Shown piece after piece: positions 49,462 through 59,417 of a stretch of 64,000 nucleotides of DNA (position 1 is its first letter; each line of letters begins with the position of its first letter). This stretch comes from Rikenella microfusus (GTDB lineage Bacteria > Bacteroidota > Bacteroidia > Bacteroidales > VadinHA17). The notes below the pieces were generated by a model. That model saw only the letters and a program-made list of their open reading frames with translations. It ran no database searches and was not told the origin of the DNA. The position numbers and the translations under genes were made by a program. The stretch covers positions 12,010 to 76,009 of the forward strand of contig DYKN01000005.1 in the NCBI GenBank assembly GCA_020722575.1, in the 5' to 3' direction.

Positions 49462-52073
49462 TTATTTTATAATAAGCCTCAAAATTGTTTCAGTTTTGCT
49501 GTTTCCGCTCAGTTTAACAAAGTATATACCTGCAGGTTGATTTTTTAGTTCGTATGTATTCACTCCACTATAAACCGGTGCAGTAAGTACAATTTTACCG
49601 ATAACATTCGTAACTCTCATGGTCATATCGGCATTTGCAACAATATTGAAAAGTCCGGTTGAAGGGTTGGGATATAGAATTACGTTGTCTGTTTCAGACA
49701 ATTCTATTCCAGTCGGATTCAGTGTGGTGAAAGTCATTTCATTACCATAGACTAATCCTTTCGGACTCTGTACAAAGGCCCTGACATAATACTGTGTTGA
49801 AGAATTCAGGGAAGTCATATCAGCTGTAAAATTTTCCCATGTATTACCGATATTATTAACATTATCTGACAAAGTTGGATCAGTATGAACAGCCCAGCAG
49901 ATTCCTTTATTTATAAATGGAAGCCCTCCGGTCGAAGTTATCACTCCGCCGCTTTTTGCTGAAATATCAGTAATGTTAGTGACATCAACTGTTACAATTG
50001 ACGGGGCGGTAATTGATGTCCTCCATAATCCTGTCTCTCTGGTTCCCATAAAGAGTCCGTAGTTAGTAACAATCAACGATTTAGGATTGACACCTTTCAG
50101 AAAACCTTCATTATTCCAAACTTTTACCCACGTATTACCGTTGTTAGCGCTTGAATAGACGCCAAGGGGTGTTGCAAAAAACCAGGCACCCGGGTTTCCA
50201 TATGAATGTCTGAGGCTCAGCCAATCAAGGTCGGAATATACTTCCATCATTTCAGGTCCGGCTTGAATCCATCCATCCTCTGTATCGTTAAGTCTGTAGA
50301 AATATATCTTATTTGGCCATATAGAATAATCTTTCACCCCAACGAGGAAAACAGATCCATCAGAACTGAAACCTGACACGGTTGAGGGAAGCCGTTCCCA
50401 GTCCCATCGTCCCGATACAAGAATATCAAGAGGTGAACTGTCAAAAATAGAAGTGATATCGGTAAATGATGCACCTGGGGTATTGGTTTTGTAGACTCGT
50501 ACTTTGCCATACTTTTCGCCGAAAAGAAGAAGTATTGATCCGTTACCTTTTATATCAAACACTCTGTCGAGTCCGAGTAGACCGATTGCAGGTGAAAGGT
50601 TTACCCAGGTTGTACCACCGTCGGTCGTGAGCTGATAGGTTCCATTGCCGGTATCCCCGTTACCAAAGTATAATATCGGGTTAGGACCATGTCGTCCTGC
50701 AAACATCTTTATTGCTGAATCCGGAGCATTAGTAAGCTCAGTATATGTAGTTCCTCCGTCAGTACTTTTATAAAGATAAAATTCCTCACTGAACGGATCG
50801 GTTACACATGTAACGTAAATATCGCTGCCTACGGGCATCATCTCGCGTATCATATACGTTCCCATAAAACTGGGTAGATTCCCGTTATTAACAGTCCATG
50901 TATTACCGTTATCTATTGATTTCACAAGTCCTGTCATCTCATCAGAGGTGAGGGCAATAACCGAACCGTCGGGCTGTCCGGCAAGGTGATTGAAACTTCC
51001 GCCATAGATTCCTGTTATTTTAGTCCAGGTCTGTCCAATATTATCTGAATAAGCATATTTAGAGTTAAAATATCCTCCTATAAGACGCCCGTTCCCTGCA
51101 GTTATAATTTTGTCTTCAAAAACAGGAAGATCCAGGCCTGGATTTGTTATTTCTGTCCATGTTTTGGCTGTATCGGCTGAATAATACATTTTCAATAAGA
51201 GATCCATAGTAGGAGTTGAAAACAAAACCGTTCCAAAAATGTGCTTTCCCAGGGAATTTATTCCAAACACCTTGACCAAAGAATATCCAGATGGAGGAGT
51301 AATCCCGTTCATTTTAAGCTCCCATGATAAAGTTCCGAAATTGTATTTATAAAATCCCGGGTTGCTTTCATCTGCAAAAAAGAAATTATTACCGTCCGGG
51401 TCAATTGAAAATCTTTCCTCATCAATATTCGGATTTAAGCCGAGGCCATTAAGAGGTACAGGTTGAATGGTTGTTTCATCAAGTGAATACCATAATACAT
51501 TATCACCTCCTCCATTGGGTTGCTGTATCAGATAAAGGGCTTTGGCGTTAAATATGTCCACAAACTCCCACCAGCTGGTTCCAGAATCAATCAGAGCCCC
51601 CGGGAACCAGTTAACACCTCATCGGAATAGTACAGATAAGTTTTATTATCAGACCAATTATTGAATTTTATTACCAGTTTGTCACCAATTCGGCCTATCT
51701 GATCCGACCATCCATTAGCAGGGAGTCCTATCATTTCTGGCTTAGTCCATGAAACGCCGTCATTGGTCGACTGGAAGATACCTCCTTTGGAACTAATCCA
51801 CAACTCGTTTCTTGAGGAGATAAAGACTATTTTGCTCACGTCAAGGCTGGTTTCATCTAATCCATTTACCGAAAGATTCCATGTAACACCGTTGTCGGTT
51901 GACCTGAAGACACCTCCACTGGTCGCAAGAAAAACCGAAGTCCCGCTATAAACCAGTCCATTCATTTCAGCAAAACCGTTAAGATTTTCAGATTTCAACT
52001 GCGCCCACTGGGCTTTTAGTGAAAAGGAAAAAATAATCAGAACCAGAAAGGAGTAAATTTTTTTCATAATCAC
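49462..52073 (-). pseudogene. T9SS-exported BNR/photosystem-type beta-propeller protein split by a 1-nt frameshift (ORFs 51591..52073 and 49462..51561)
   Basis: Adding one G to the 5-G run (51597-51601 on the plus strand) joins GSRG-ALIDSGTSWWEFVDIFNAKALYL in one frame; C-terminal LYPNPSTGLFNI...NQPAGIYFVKLSGNSKTETILRLIIK. Confidence 0.85.
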
Positions 52074-52150
52074 AAATTTTTAATTAATTAATTATAAGCT
52101 TATTATTAAAAAAATAAAAAAATACTGCAGTTTCTAAAAGTTTTAAAGTT

Positions 52151-52181
52151 AATACATTTTTACGACTCATTAAAATGTATT
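52151..52181. repeat. Inverted repeat AATACATTTT-N11-AAAATGTATT in a divergent promoter region
   Basis: Perfect 10-bp arms between the T9SS gene (-) and murB (+). Confidence 0.6.
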
Positions 52182-52271
52182 TTAGTTGCATTAATCATAT
52201 TTTATCAACTATTCTCAATAAATTTTTAAAACTAATGACAGGTGTTTTATATTTTTACACAAAAATAATAC

Positions 52272-53282
52272 ATGATAATCCATAATATTTCTCTGAAATC
52301 TTACAATACATTTGGGCTTGATTACAGGTCTGATTATCTTGTTAGAATTAAATCTGAGAGTGAGGTATTGCAATTTCTTGACTCAGATTTCTCAAGGATA
52401 AGTCCTTTACTTATAGTAGGTGCAGGTAGTAATCTGCTTTTCATCAATAACTATCATGGAATTATTCTAAAGCCTGAAATGTCGGGTATTTCTGTTGAAG
52501 AAGATTTAAGTGATTATGTTATTGCAAGTGCCGGGGCTGGTGTTATATGGGATGATTTTGTCAAATGGGCTGTTACAAACGGATTTGGAGGTATTGAAAA
52601 TCTATCATGGATACCTGGTACAATAGGAGCATCAGCTGTTCAAAACATTGGCGCTTATGGAGAGGAGGTCAAAGATTATATTGAAAAAGTACGTGCCATC
52701 TCCCTGGAAAATGGAATGATAAAAATATTCAATAACACCGAGTGTCAGTTCGGATATCGCACCAGTATATTTAAAAATGAACTAAAAGGTAAATTCATTA
52801 TTACAAAAGTCTTTTACAGGTTACAGAAAAACAGAAAATTTAATCTCTCATACGGAAGGCTTGAGGAAGAAGTCAAAAAGAGTGGTGAAATCACACTTAG
52901 TAATGTTCGTGAAGCAGTTATAAGAGTCAGGAAACAAAAACTCCCGGATCCAAATTACCTCGGTAATGCTGGAAGTTTTTTTCGGAACCCCGTGGTGGAC
53001 ATAAAGACTTCCGAAATTCTAAAAAAAGAGTATCCAGATGTACCTGTTTACCGGCATGATGAGAAATCCATGAAAGTATCTGCCGCCTGGTTAATCGAAC
53101 AATGCGGCTGGAAGGGAAAGAGAATAGATAACGCCGGTGTTTATGAAAAACATTCGCTCATAATTGTTAATTACGGTAATGCTACCGGCAAAGATATTCT
53201 CGAGCTTTCAACGATAATACAAAAATCTGTATTTGAGAAATTCGGAATAATGTTAGAAAGGGAAGTGGAAGTGATAGAATGA
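52272..53282 (+). CDS. murB: UDP-N-acetylenolpyruvoylglucosamine reductase
   Basis: LIVGAGSNLLF, IPGTIGASAVQNIGAYGEE, GNAGSFFRNP, AAWLIEQCGWKG. Confidence 0.96.
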   Translation: MIIHNISLKSYNTFGLDYRSDYLVRIKSESEVLQFLDSDFSRISPLLIVGAGSNLLFINNYHGIILKPEMSGISVEEDLSDYVIASAGAGVIWDDFVKWAVTNGFGGIENLSWIPGTIGASAVQNIGAYGEEVKDYIEKVRAISLENGMIKIFNNTECQFGYRTSIFKNELKGKFIITKVFYRLQKNRKFNLSYGRLEEEVKKSGEITLSNVREAVIRVRKQKLPDPNYLGNAGSFFRNPVVDIKTSEILKKEYPDVPVYRHDEKSMKVSAAWLIEQCGWKGKRIDNAGVYEKHSLIIVNYGNATGKDILELSTIIQKSVFEKFGIMLEREVEVIE

Positions 53283-53312
53283 ATTTCGGATTTTATCGAG
53301 CGAAGCGAGATA

Positions 53313-53363
53313 ATCCCGAGTATCGGGTTGTCGTCCTTCGGACGCCATCCCGATACTCGGGAT
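53313..53363. repeat. Nested palindromic intergenic element (REP/hairpin-like)
   Basis: ATCCCGAGTATCGGG (53313-53327) and CCCGATACTCGGGAT (53349-53363) flank the inner hairpin CGTCC-TTC-GGACG. Confidence 0.85.
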
Positions 53364-53379
53364 CGGATTTGAATAAGGG

Positions 53380-54411
53380 TTATTTATAAATTTTCCTTCG
53401 ATTGAGTTCGCGCTGGTATTCAGCAGCATAACTGTTATGTTCAGAAAGTGTTTTTGAAAAATTATGATACCCGGAAAAATCAGCCTTTGCAGCAAAATAA
53501 AGATAGTCATGCCTTTCTGCATTAAGAACAGCATCAATTCCTTCAATGGTGGGACAACCAATTGGCCCGGGTGGGAAACCTTTATATTTATAAGTATTGT
53601 AAGCCGATTCAACCTTAAGATGTTTATCAAGAACCCTGGTAATGGAAAAATCATTTAATGCAAATTTTATTGTCGGGCAGGCCTGTAATGGCATGCCCTT
53701 TCTAAGCCGGTTCAGGTAAACACCTGCAATACGGGGTTTTTCATCTGCTTTTACCACTTCATCATCAATAATCGAGGCAAGTATCGATACTTCTATTTTT
53801 GATAAACCAAGACTTTTTGCCTTATTGACTCTCTCACTGTTCCAGAAACGGTTATATTCCTTCAGCATCCGACGATATAATCCTTCAGCCGACGTATTCC
53901 AGTAAAATTCATAGGTATCGGGTATAAATACTGAAATAATTGTCTCCCTCGTAAAACCGTCAGACTTATAGTTATCCTGGTTGAGAAGAAAATTTACAAT
54001 TTCAATTGAATCGGCTTCAATCTGCCTGCCAACTTTCCCGGAAAGGTCATTGATAGTGCGGATATTATTGAAAGTAACTTTAACCGGGGTTTGCTTTCCT
54101 GCACGGAGAATATTTATTAAATGTAGATAACTCAAATCTTTACTGAACTCATATCTTCCGGGTTTAATAAGATCAGGATATTTTTTTATCCGGGCTGCAA
54201 GTTCCAGTAATTTATTGTTTTTTATATCCAGATTTACAAATATCGAATCAGAAACCTGTTGCCATGAAGAACCCGACGGAATAGTTATTACAGCCTTCGT
54301 TCCGCGGATCCCAACAGATGGATCAATCAGCATGATGTAAATAACAAAAACGACAGAAACAAAAATTAACAGAATAAAAATCAAAAAGGACCTTTTTAAA
54401 ATTGTTTTCAT
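53380..54411 (-). CDS. mltG: Endolytic transglycosylase MltG
   Basis: IPSGSSWQQV; FIPDTYEFYW; ASIIDDEVVKADEKPRIAGVYLNRLRKGMPLQACPTIKFAL; YNTYKYKGFPPGPIGCP. Confidence 0.95.
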   Translation of the reverse strand: MKTILKRSFLIFILLIFVSVVFVIYIMLIDPSVGIRGTKAVITIPSGSSWQQVSDSIFVNLDIKNNKLLELAARIKKYPDLIKPGRYEFSKDLSYLHLINILRAGKQTPVKVTFNNIRTINDLSGKVGRQIEADSIEIVNFLLNQDNYKSDGFTRETIISVFIPDTYEFYWNTSAEGLYRRMLKEYNRFWNSERVNKAKSLGLSKIEVSILASIIDDEVVKADEKPRIAGVYLNRLRKGMPLQACPTIKFALNDFSITRVLDKHLKVESAYNTYKYKGFPPGPIGCPTIEGIDAVLNAERHDYLYFAAKADFSGYHNFSKTLSEHNSYAAEYQRELNRRKIYK

Positions 54412-54575
54412 ATTTTTACAAGGAATGGCAAAATTAGAAATATCCTTATCAACTACAAAAAGTTACTATGACATATTGCTTATTGTTCAAGACATCGTGT
54501 GAGATATTCACGAATTAATATGTTTACAGTTTCATATTTTTCATATATTTGTTCAGCATTTAAAAACAAAAAAAG

Positions 54576-54950
54576 GTGAATATGTCATTTACAGTAATTC
54601 TTGTTATTATAGCCATAGGTTTGCTTACCGGCTTGCTGGCAGGCATGCTGGGTATTGGAGGGGGATTGGTAGTAATACCGGCTCTGATTTATATAATGGG
54701 TTTCAGTCAGCATTCTGCACAGGGAACAAGTCTTGCCATGATGCTTCCTCCAATTGGAATTGTTGCTGCATGGAATTATTTTAAGGCAGGTCATGTAGAC
54801 CTGAAAGTAGCGATTATACTGGCTATAACATTTATAATGGGGTCGATCTTCGGCTCAAAGATTGCAATAAGTCTTCCGGAAAATCTTCTAAAAAAAATAT
54901 TCAGTATTTTTTTAATAGTGATAGGTTTACGAATGCTCCTCTGGAAATAA
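54576..54950 (+). CDS. Half-length TSUP/TauE-SafE family membrane protein
   Basis: GLLAGMLGIGGGLVVIPALIYIMGFSQHSAQGTSLAMMLPPIG; only 124 aa. Confidence 0.85.
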   Translation: MNMSFTVILVIIAIGLLTGLLAGMLGIGGGLVVIPALIYIMGFSQHSAQGTSLAMMLPPIGIVAAWNYFKAGHVDLKVAIILAITFIMGSIFGSKIAISLPENLLKKIFSIFLIVIGLRMLLWK

Positions 54951-54965
54951 TTAACAGAAAATGAC

Positions 54966-55193
54966 ATGAGACCCCTTTTCAGGAAATCAGGATGGATATA
55001 TCTGCCTGTTTCGTTTACAGGATGGATAATCACAATTTTTTACGCCGGAATATCTCTTGCCACTCTGGTATGGATAGATAATATTTATAATTCTCTTTTT
55101 CATTCTCTTGTCAGATTCTTTCCATATTTTATCGGTTATACCGTTATCTGGTTCTGGATTGCAGTTAATACAAGCAGTAGAAATAAAGAGTAA
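54966..55193 (+). CDS. Small hypothetical membrane protein (75 aa)
   Basis: Two or more hydrophobic segments; directly follows the TSUP gene. Confidence 0.6.
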   Translation: MRPLFRKSGWIYLPVSFTGWIITIFYAGISLATLVWIDNIYNSLFHSLVRFFPYFIGYTVIWFWIAVNTSSRNKE

Positions 55194-55220
55194 AAAAACC
55201 CAGGGCATGCTACCCCGGGA
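55192..55220 (-). terminator. Probable terminator for the 55263-55823 gene
   Basis: cccgggg-tagca..-ccctggg (one mismatch) followed by a T tract on the minus strand. Confidence 0.5.
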
Positions 55221-55262
55221 AAAACCCCCATAAAACTATCATTGCTGATCGGTTTGGTATAG

Positions 55263-55823
55263 TTAAATAACTGAAACCTCTATGTGCTTGTCCTCTTTTT
55301 TATCATTTTTATTTTCATATTCTTTTTTGAATTTTTCCATTTCCTTTTTCATATTTTCCATCGCATTTTTCATTTCATCCAGAACTTTCTGCCAATCGTT
55401 GCTTTTGAACTTTTCGATATTAATGTGCATCTCCTCCATAATTCTGGAGATTTCATCTCTCAACCCTTCAGGTATCAGATCTTTCCCTCTTTCATGAGAA
55501 AATTCCCAATTTCTATAATCTGGCATTGTTTCATCGAATGAAAATGATGGACAATCAGGAAATTCAATATCATTCGGTTCATCTTCAATTCTCCCCTGTG
55601 TATGATCTTCGGCAAAAGCAGATTTAAGTTCTTCGTAGGTAATTTTTTCGCCACTTTCTATTCTTTCCAGTATGTCTGACTTAGGATCCTTAACCTTATA
55701 GTTCTTTTGTTGATTAACGGGGTCAATTTGCATAGAGAGACAAATAAATGTTACCGTAATCAACATAGCTGTCAGAAGATTTTTTCTATTTCTCTCAAGT
55801 TTAATGGATAAGCTCATACTCAT
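55263..55823 (-). CDS. Hypothetical protein, N-terminal TM, Lys/Glu-rich coiled-coil C-terminus
   Basis: LLTAMLITVTFICLSM hydrophobic segment; MKNAMENMKKEMEKFKKEYENK. Confidence 0.65.
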   Translation of the reverse strand: MSMSLSIKLERNRKNLLTAMLITVTFICLSMQIDPVNQQKNYKVKDPKSDILERIESGEKITYEELKSAFAEDHTQGRIEDEPNDIEFPDCPSFSFDETMPDYRNWEFSHERGKDLIPEGLRDEISRIMEEMHINIEKFKSNDWQKVLDEMKNAMENMKKEMEKFKKEYENKNDKKEDKHIEVSVI

Positions 55824-55931
55824 AAAATAGGATTAAATCCGACATAATAAAATTACCGCTTTATTCTAAATAATAATGTTAACGTATCGTTAAAAACCAG
55901 CCTGAAAAACAGTAAAATGGTTAACAAAATT

Positions 55932-56825
55932 TTACAAAAGAGCAAGTAAAGGTTGTCCCTTTCTTATTTTTAAAACTCTGCATATAACGGAGTCATTCTC
56001 AGGGATTTTTGAAGTTAAAACAGTATGAGTAAATCCGAATTCGTCAATCAACCTGAGAATAAAAGAGTTTTCAGAAGGAACTTTAGAGGTTGATTTGATT
56101 CTGAGTGTCAAGGTTTGATCTTTTTTGTAAAAAGGATTTTCAGGTTCAATTTTCCATGGGCCATTTCTCGAGTGTTTTATAATACGTCCCCTGAAAAATT
56201 TCCCGGGGAAAATTTTGTAATGTTTGTAATATTTATAAGGTATTGTATGAATTTTACCGACGGGATCTCTTGCGACGATTATTTCCTTTCCTTCAATATC
56301 TTTTATTATTTTTTCGGCAAAAAACTTATATGTATTTCCATAACGGAGGCCTGCAAAATGGCCTGCAGGAGATGAATTTTGAAAAAAAACGGGTTTACCT
56401 TTATATATCTTTTCAACTTTTAGTATAACTTTTGAACCTGTATAAAGAGCCGGGGTTGAGTTTTCAGGAAAAGGTGCTGGAATTTCATTCCCGAATAAGT
56501 CTTTAACAATCATTATTTTCTCTTCATTTCCTGAAATGTCAGTTCGGATCGCAAATGATGAAATTACGAATTCATATTTCTCTCCTTCTTTGTAGGCCGG
56601 ATGGCGCGGTTCAAGGTAAATCTTCCCCTGACAGTTTATCTTATCGACTCTGCACATTATCTTAAAACCGGGAATTATTCCATAGTCGTAATAATAAGAT
56701 GAAGGGATAAGGTATTTTTTATTGTCGGGACCTTTAAGTACCCAGTGCTTTTTATTATCGGGTGTATTAATTTCCTTTTCGGCGATAAAAAGATATTCCC
56801 TTCCCTCCTTCAGCATAAAAACCAT
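55932..56825 (-). CDS. Hypothetical protein with A-B-A-B internal repeats (predicted beta-rich)
   Basis: Modules YLFIAEKEI..IPSSYYYDYGIIPGFKIMCRVDKI..LEPRHPAYK and YKFFAEKII..IPYKYYKHYKIFPGKFFRGRIIKH..IEPENPFYK. Confidence 0.75.
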   Translation of the reverse strand: MVFMLKEGREYLFIAEKEINTPDNKKHWVLKGPDNKKYLIPSSYYYDYGIIPGFKIMCRVDKINCQGKIYLEPRHPAYKEGEKYEFVISSFAIRTDISGNEEKIMIVKDLFGNEIPAPFPENSTPALYTGSKVILKVEKIYKGKPVFFQNSSPAGHFAGLRYGNTYKFFAEKIIKDIEGKEIIVARDPVGKIHTIPYKYYKHYKIFPGKFFRGRIIKHSRNGPWKIEPENPFYKKDQTLTLRIKSTSKVPSENSFILRLIDEFGFTHTVLTSKIPENDSVICRVLKIRKGQPLLALL

Positions 56826-56831
56826 TTTTAT

Positions 56832-58301
56832 TCAGTATAGCGGACCTAAGATTCTTGCGAGTGATTCCCTGTATTTTTCAGTTCTCTTTCTCCTACTCCA
56901 CTGGTCAGGATTAATTTCAATACTTCTGGCTACATCGTTATTGAACACCTTCAGCAGGCGGTACGCGAAATCCTCATTATAAATCATTGCTGCGATTTCG
57001 AAGTTCATATCAAAGCTACGCATATCTACATTTGCGGAACCCACTGATGTAAATACATCGTCGACAAGCAGATATTTCGAATGATTGAATCCATCGTTAT
57101 AGAGGTAAACCTTTATACCTGCTTCCATCATTTCTTCGATGTATGACCTTGTATTCCAGTATGCCACCGGAGAATCTGATTTGCCAGGCAGGATAAGTCT
57201 GACATCAACTCCTGACAATGAGGCTGTTAGCAAAGCATTCAAAATCGTTTCATCTGGTGAAAAATATGGGGTACAGAGGTAAATATATTTTCTGGCTGTT
57301 GCAATTGCAGAGAAGTATACCTGCATAATATTTGCCCAATCAGAGTCGGGCCCGCTGGAAGCAATCTGAACCCAGCATCTGTCTGAAATTTTGCTTTCTT
57401 GAGGATATGGATCTGTCTGTGTGAGAAGAATATCGCTTACAAAATACCAGTCAACCATAAAAACATTATTCAATGATGCAACGGCTTCTCCCTGTATTAA
57501 AAGATGAGTATCGCGCCAGTTTCCTATTTCGCGATGTCCCATAAGATATTTATCAGCGATGTTAAGCCCGCCCAGATAACCTTTAACTCCATCAACTACA
57601 AGAATTTTTCTGTGATTCCGGTAATTTATCTTATTGGTCAACCATGGAAATCTTACTGGCATGAAAGGGAAAATTTCAACTCCGGCCTCCCACATCTTAC
57701 GTACAACTTTTTTGCTGAGGTTCCAGCTGCCAACATCGTCAAAAATCACTCTTACTTTAACTCCTTCACGAGCTTTTTGCATCAGAGCATCACAAAATTT
57801 CATACCGAGTATATCTGATTCAAACCTGTAAAATTCAATGTTTATAAATGATTTTGCTTCTGCTATTGCGCTGAACATTGAAGGGAAAGTTTCAACGCCG
57901 TCAATAAGGATATCGACCCTGTTAAATTCTGTAAGGAATGATTTATTATTATTTAGCATTAATCTTATGAGATGTTCCTTTTCCTTTACCTTTTCACTGG
58001 CTGTTATAAGTCGATCAGGAAGTGTTTTAAACTGGATTGCCGCAATTTTGCTCAACTGTTCCATGTCAAGAACACTTTTTCTTGAAAATATCTTTTGTTT
58101 GCGATAGTTTTGTCCAAAAATGAGGTAAAAAGCTATTCCAGCTACAGGAATAAGAAGCACCACCATTACCCACGACAGTGTTTTAACCGGAGCTCTGTTT
58201 TCAAAGATTATCATAAAGCATACAAACAGTATTGTGAGGATATACAGACCTGTTAAAATTAACTGTATAAATGAGAATCCAGCTTCAATTGTACCTGTCA
58301 T
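56832..58301 (-). CDS. cls: Cardiolipin synthase (two PLD domains)
   Basis: NYRNHRKILVVDG and NHSKYLLVDDVFTSVGSANVD HKD motifs; two N-terminal TMs. Confidence 0.95.
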   Translation of the reverse strand: MTGTIEAGFSFIQLILTGLYILTILFVCFMIIFENRAPVKTLSWVMVVLLIPVAGIAFYLIFGQNYRKQKIFSRKSVLDMEQLSKIAAIQFKTLPDRLITASEKVKEKEHLIRLMLNNNKSFLTEFNRVDILIDGVETFPSMFSAIAEAKSFINIEFYRFESDILGMKFCDALMQKAREGVKVRVIFDDVGSWNLSKKVVRKMWEAGVEIFPFMPVRFPWLTNKINYRNHRKILVVDGVKGYLGGLNIADKYLMGHREIGNWRDTHLLIQGEAVASLNNVFMVDWYFVSDILLTQTDPYPQESKISDRCWVQIASSGPDSDWANIMQVYFSAIATARKYIYLCTPYFSPDETILNALLTASLSGVDVRLILPGKSDSPVAYWNTRSYIEEMMEAGIKVYLYNDGFNHSKYLLVDDVFTSVGSANVDMRSFDMNFEIAAMIYNEDFAYRLLKVFNNDVARSIEINPDQWSRRKRTEKYRESLARILGPLY

Positions 58302-58331
58302 AGCTATGGCAGTTAATGGTTTTGTAAAAAT

Positions 58332-58365
58332 AAAAAAACTCTCCCATTTTCGGGAGAGTTTTTTT
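58332..58365 (-). terminator. Rho-independent terminator
   Basis: aaaaaaactctccc-attttc-gggagagttttttt. Confidence 0.9.
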
Positions 58366-58379
58366 ACATAAACTATCCT

Positions 58380-58994
58380 TTAAAAGAAGAGGCCCACACT
58401 CAAAATAAAAGAAGGCTGGCGCTGGTCGAGTTTGAAAGTCTGTCCTCCTATTGTTACAGCGTCGCCGAATTTTCCGCTAAGGCTTCCACCATACCTTGCA
58501 TCGAGAGTAAGTTTCTTAAACAAATCCAATCCTATACCTGCTTGATAACCAAAAGTTGCATTGCGATACATGTCCTCAAAATTTGGATCCTCTATGAGAG
58601 CCTTCGGGCTTCCTATCTGTATTGCAGCTGCAGGTCCAGCATTAATCCTTAGGGGACCAAATTTAACACCCAATAAAACAGGCACTTCAAGTTTGTTGAA
58701 AGTTTGCTTCATCAAATCAGTTCCACTAACAGTAGTTACATTATATTCATAAGTGTTAGTTGTAAAAACTGCCTCGGGCTGAATGTAAATTCCAAGCAAA
58801 GATAATCTCAGAAAGAGTCCGGCATGGAAGCCCCAGGCAGCATCCTTGAGCGCTTCGATATTATTTGTACCGGTTGTAAAATCATAGGTCGGTACTGTTG
58901 ATGTAGCTGCTCCGGCCTTAATGCCAAAACTAATCTGTGAAAATGCCGGTACAACCATCAATGAAACAATCAAAAGAACTAACAGTTTTTTCAT
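58380..58994 (-). CDS. Outer membrane beta-barrel protein (porin/OMP_b-brl family)
   Basis: Signal peptide; FGIKAGAATST...; terminal aromatic strand PSFILSVGLFF. Confidence 0.88.
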   Translation of the reverse strand: MKKLLVLLIVSLMVVPAFSQISFGIKAGAATSTVPTYDFTTGTNNIEALKDAAWGFHAGLFLRLSLLGIYIQPEAVFTTNTYEYNVTTVSGTDLMKQTFNKLEVPVLLGVKFGPLRINAGPAAAIQIGSPKALIEDPNFEDMYRNATFGYQAGIGLDLFKKLTLDARYGGSLSGKFGDAVTIGGQTFKLDQRQPSFILSVGLFF

Positions 58995-59216
58995 AATTGA
59001 GAATTTTAAATTATACTTAATTAAATTTCACATATATTAATAACGTTATATCATGTCAAAAGGTTGCATACAGGACAATAATTTTTCCCAACTTCAAAAA
59101 CAATCAATTTTTTTTTAAAAGAAATAACTCTCAAAATTTCCTAAATGATCGAATGTTTCAGTCAGAAATCCAATTGCTAATTTTTTTTAACATCAATAAT
59201 TAAAAACGACACAAGC

Positions 59217-59417
59217 AATTTCAGATCCCTGAGCTTAAAATATCAATTGTCAGTAGAAGTCAAATCAAAAAGAGCTAATGTAAGAAATGTCATTGCTTAA
59301 ATTGCATGGATGGCGGCCATACATCCCGATTACCATCAGCCAATTGATAATGTAAGCCAGGTAAACTGGAATAAAATGGTTGATATCATTAAACTAGCAT
59401 ACCTCCAATTATGGTAA
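59217..59417 (+). pseudogene. Remnant of an M28-family peptidase with internal stop and apparent deletion
   Basis: One frame: FRSLSLKYQLSVEVKSKRANVRNVIA*IAWMAAIHPDYHQPIDNVSQVNWNKMVDIIKLAYLQLW*; pieces resemble M28 mid-domain and C-terminus. Confidence 0.65.

Noticed and set aside
53253-53654. 133-aa minus-strand ORF overlapping mltG
   Set aside because: Same-strand alternate frame of mltG that also runs through the palindromic element; no recognisable domain.
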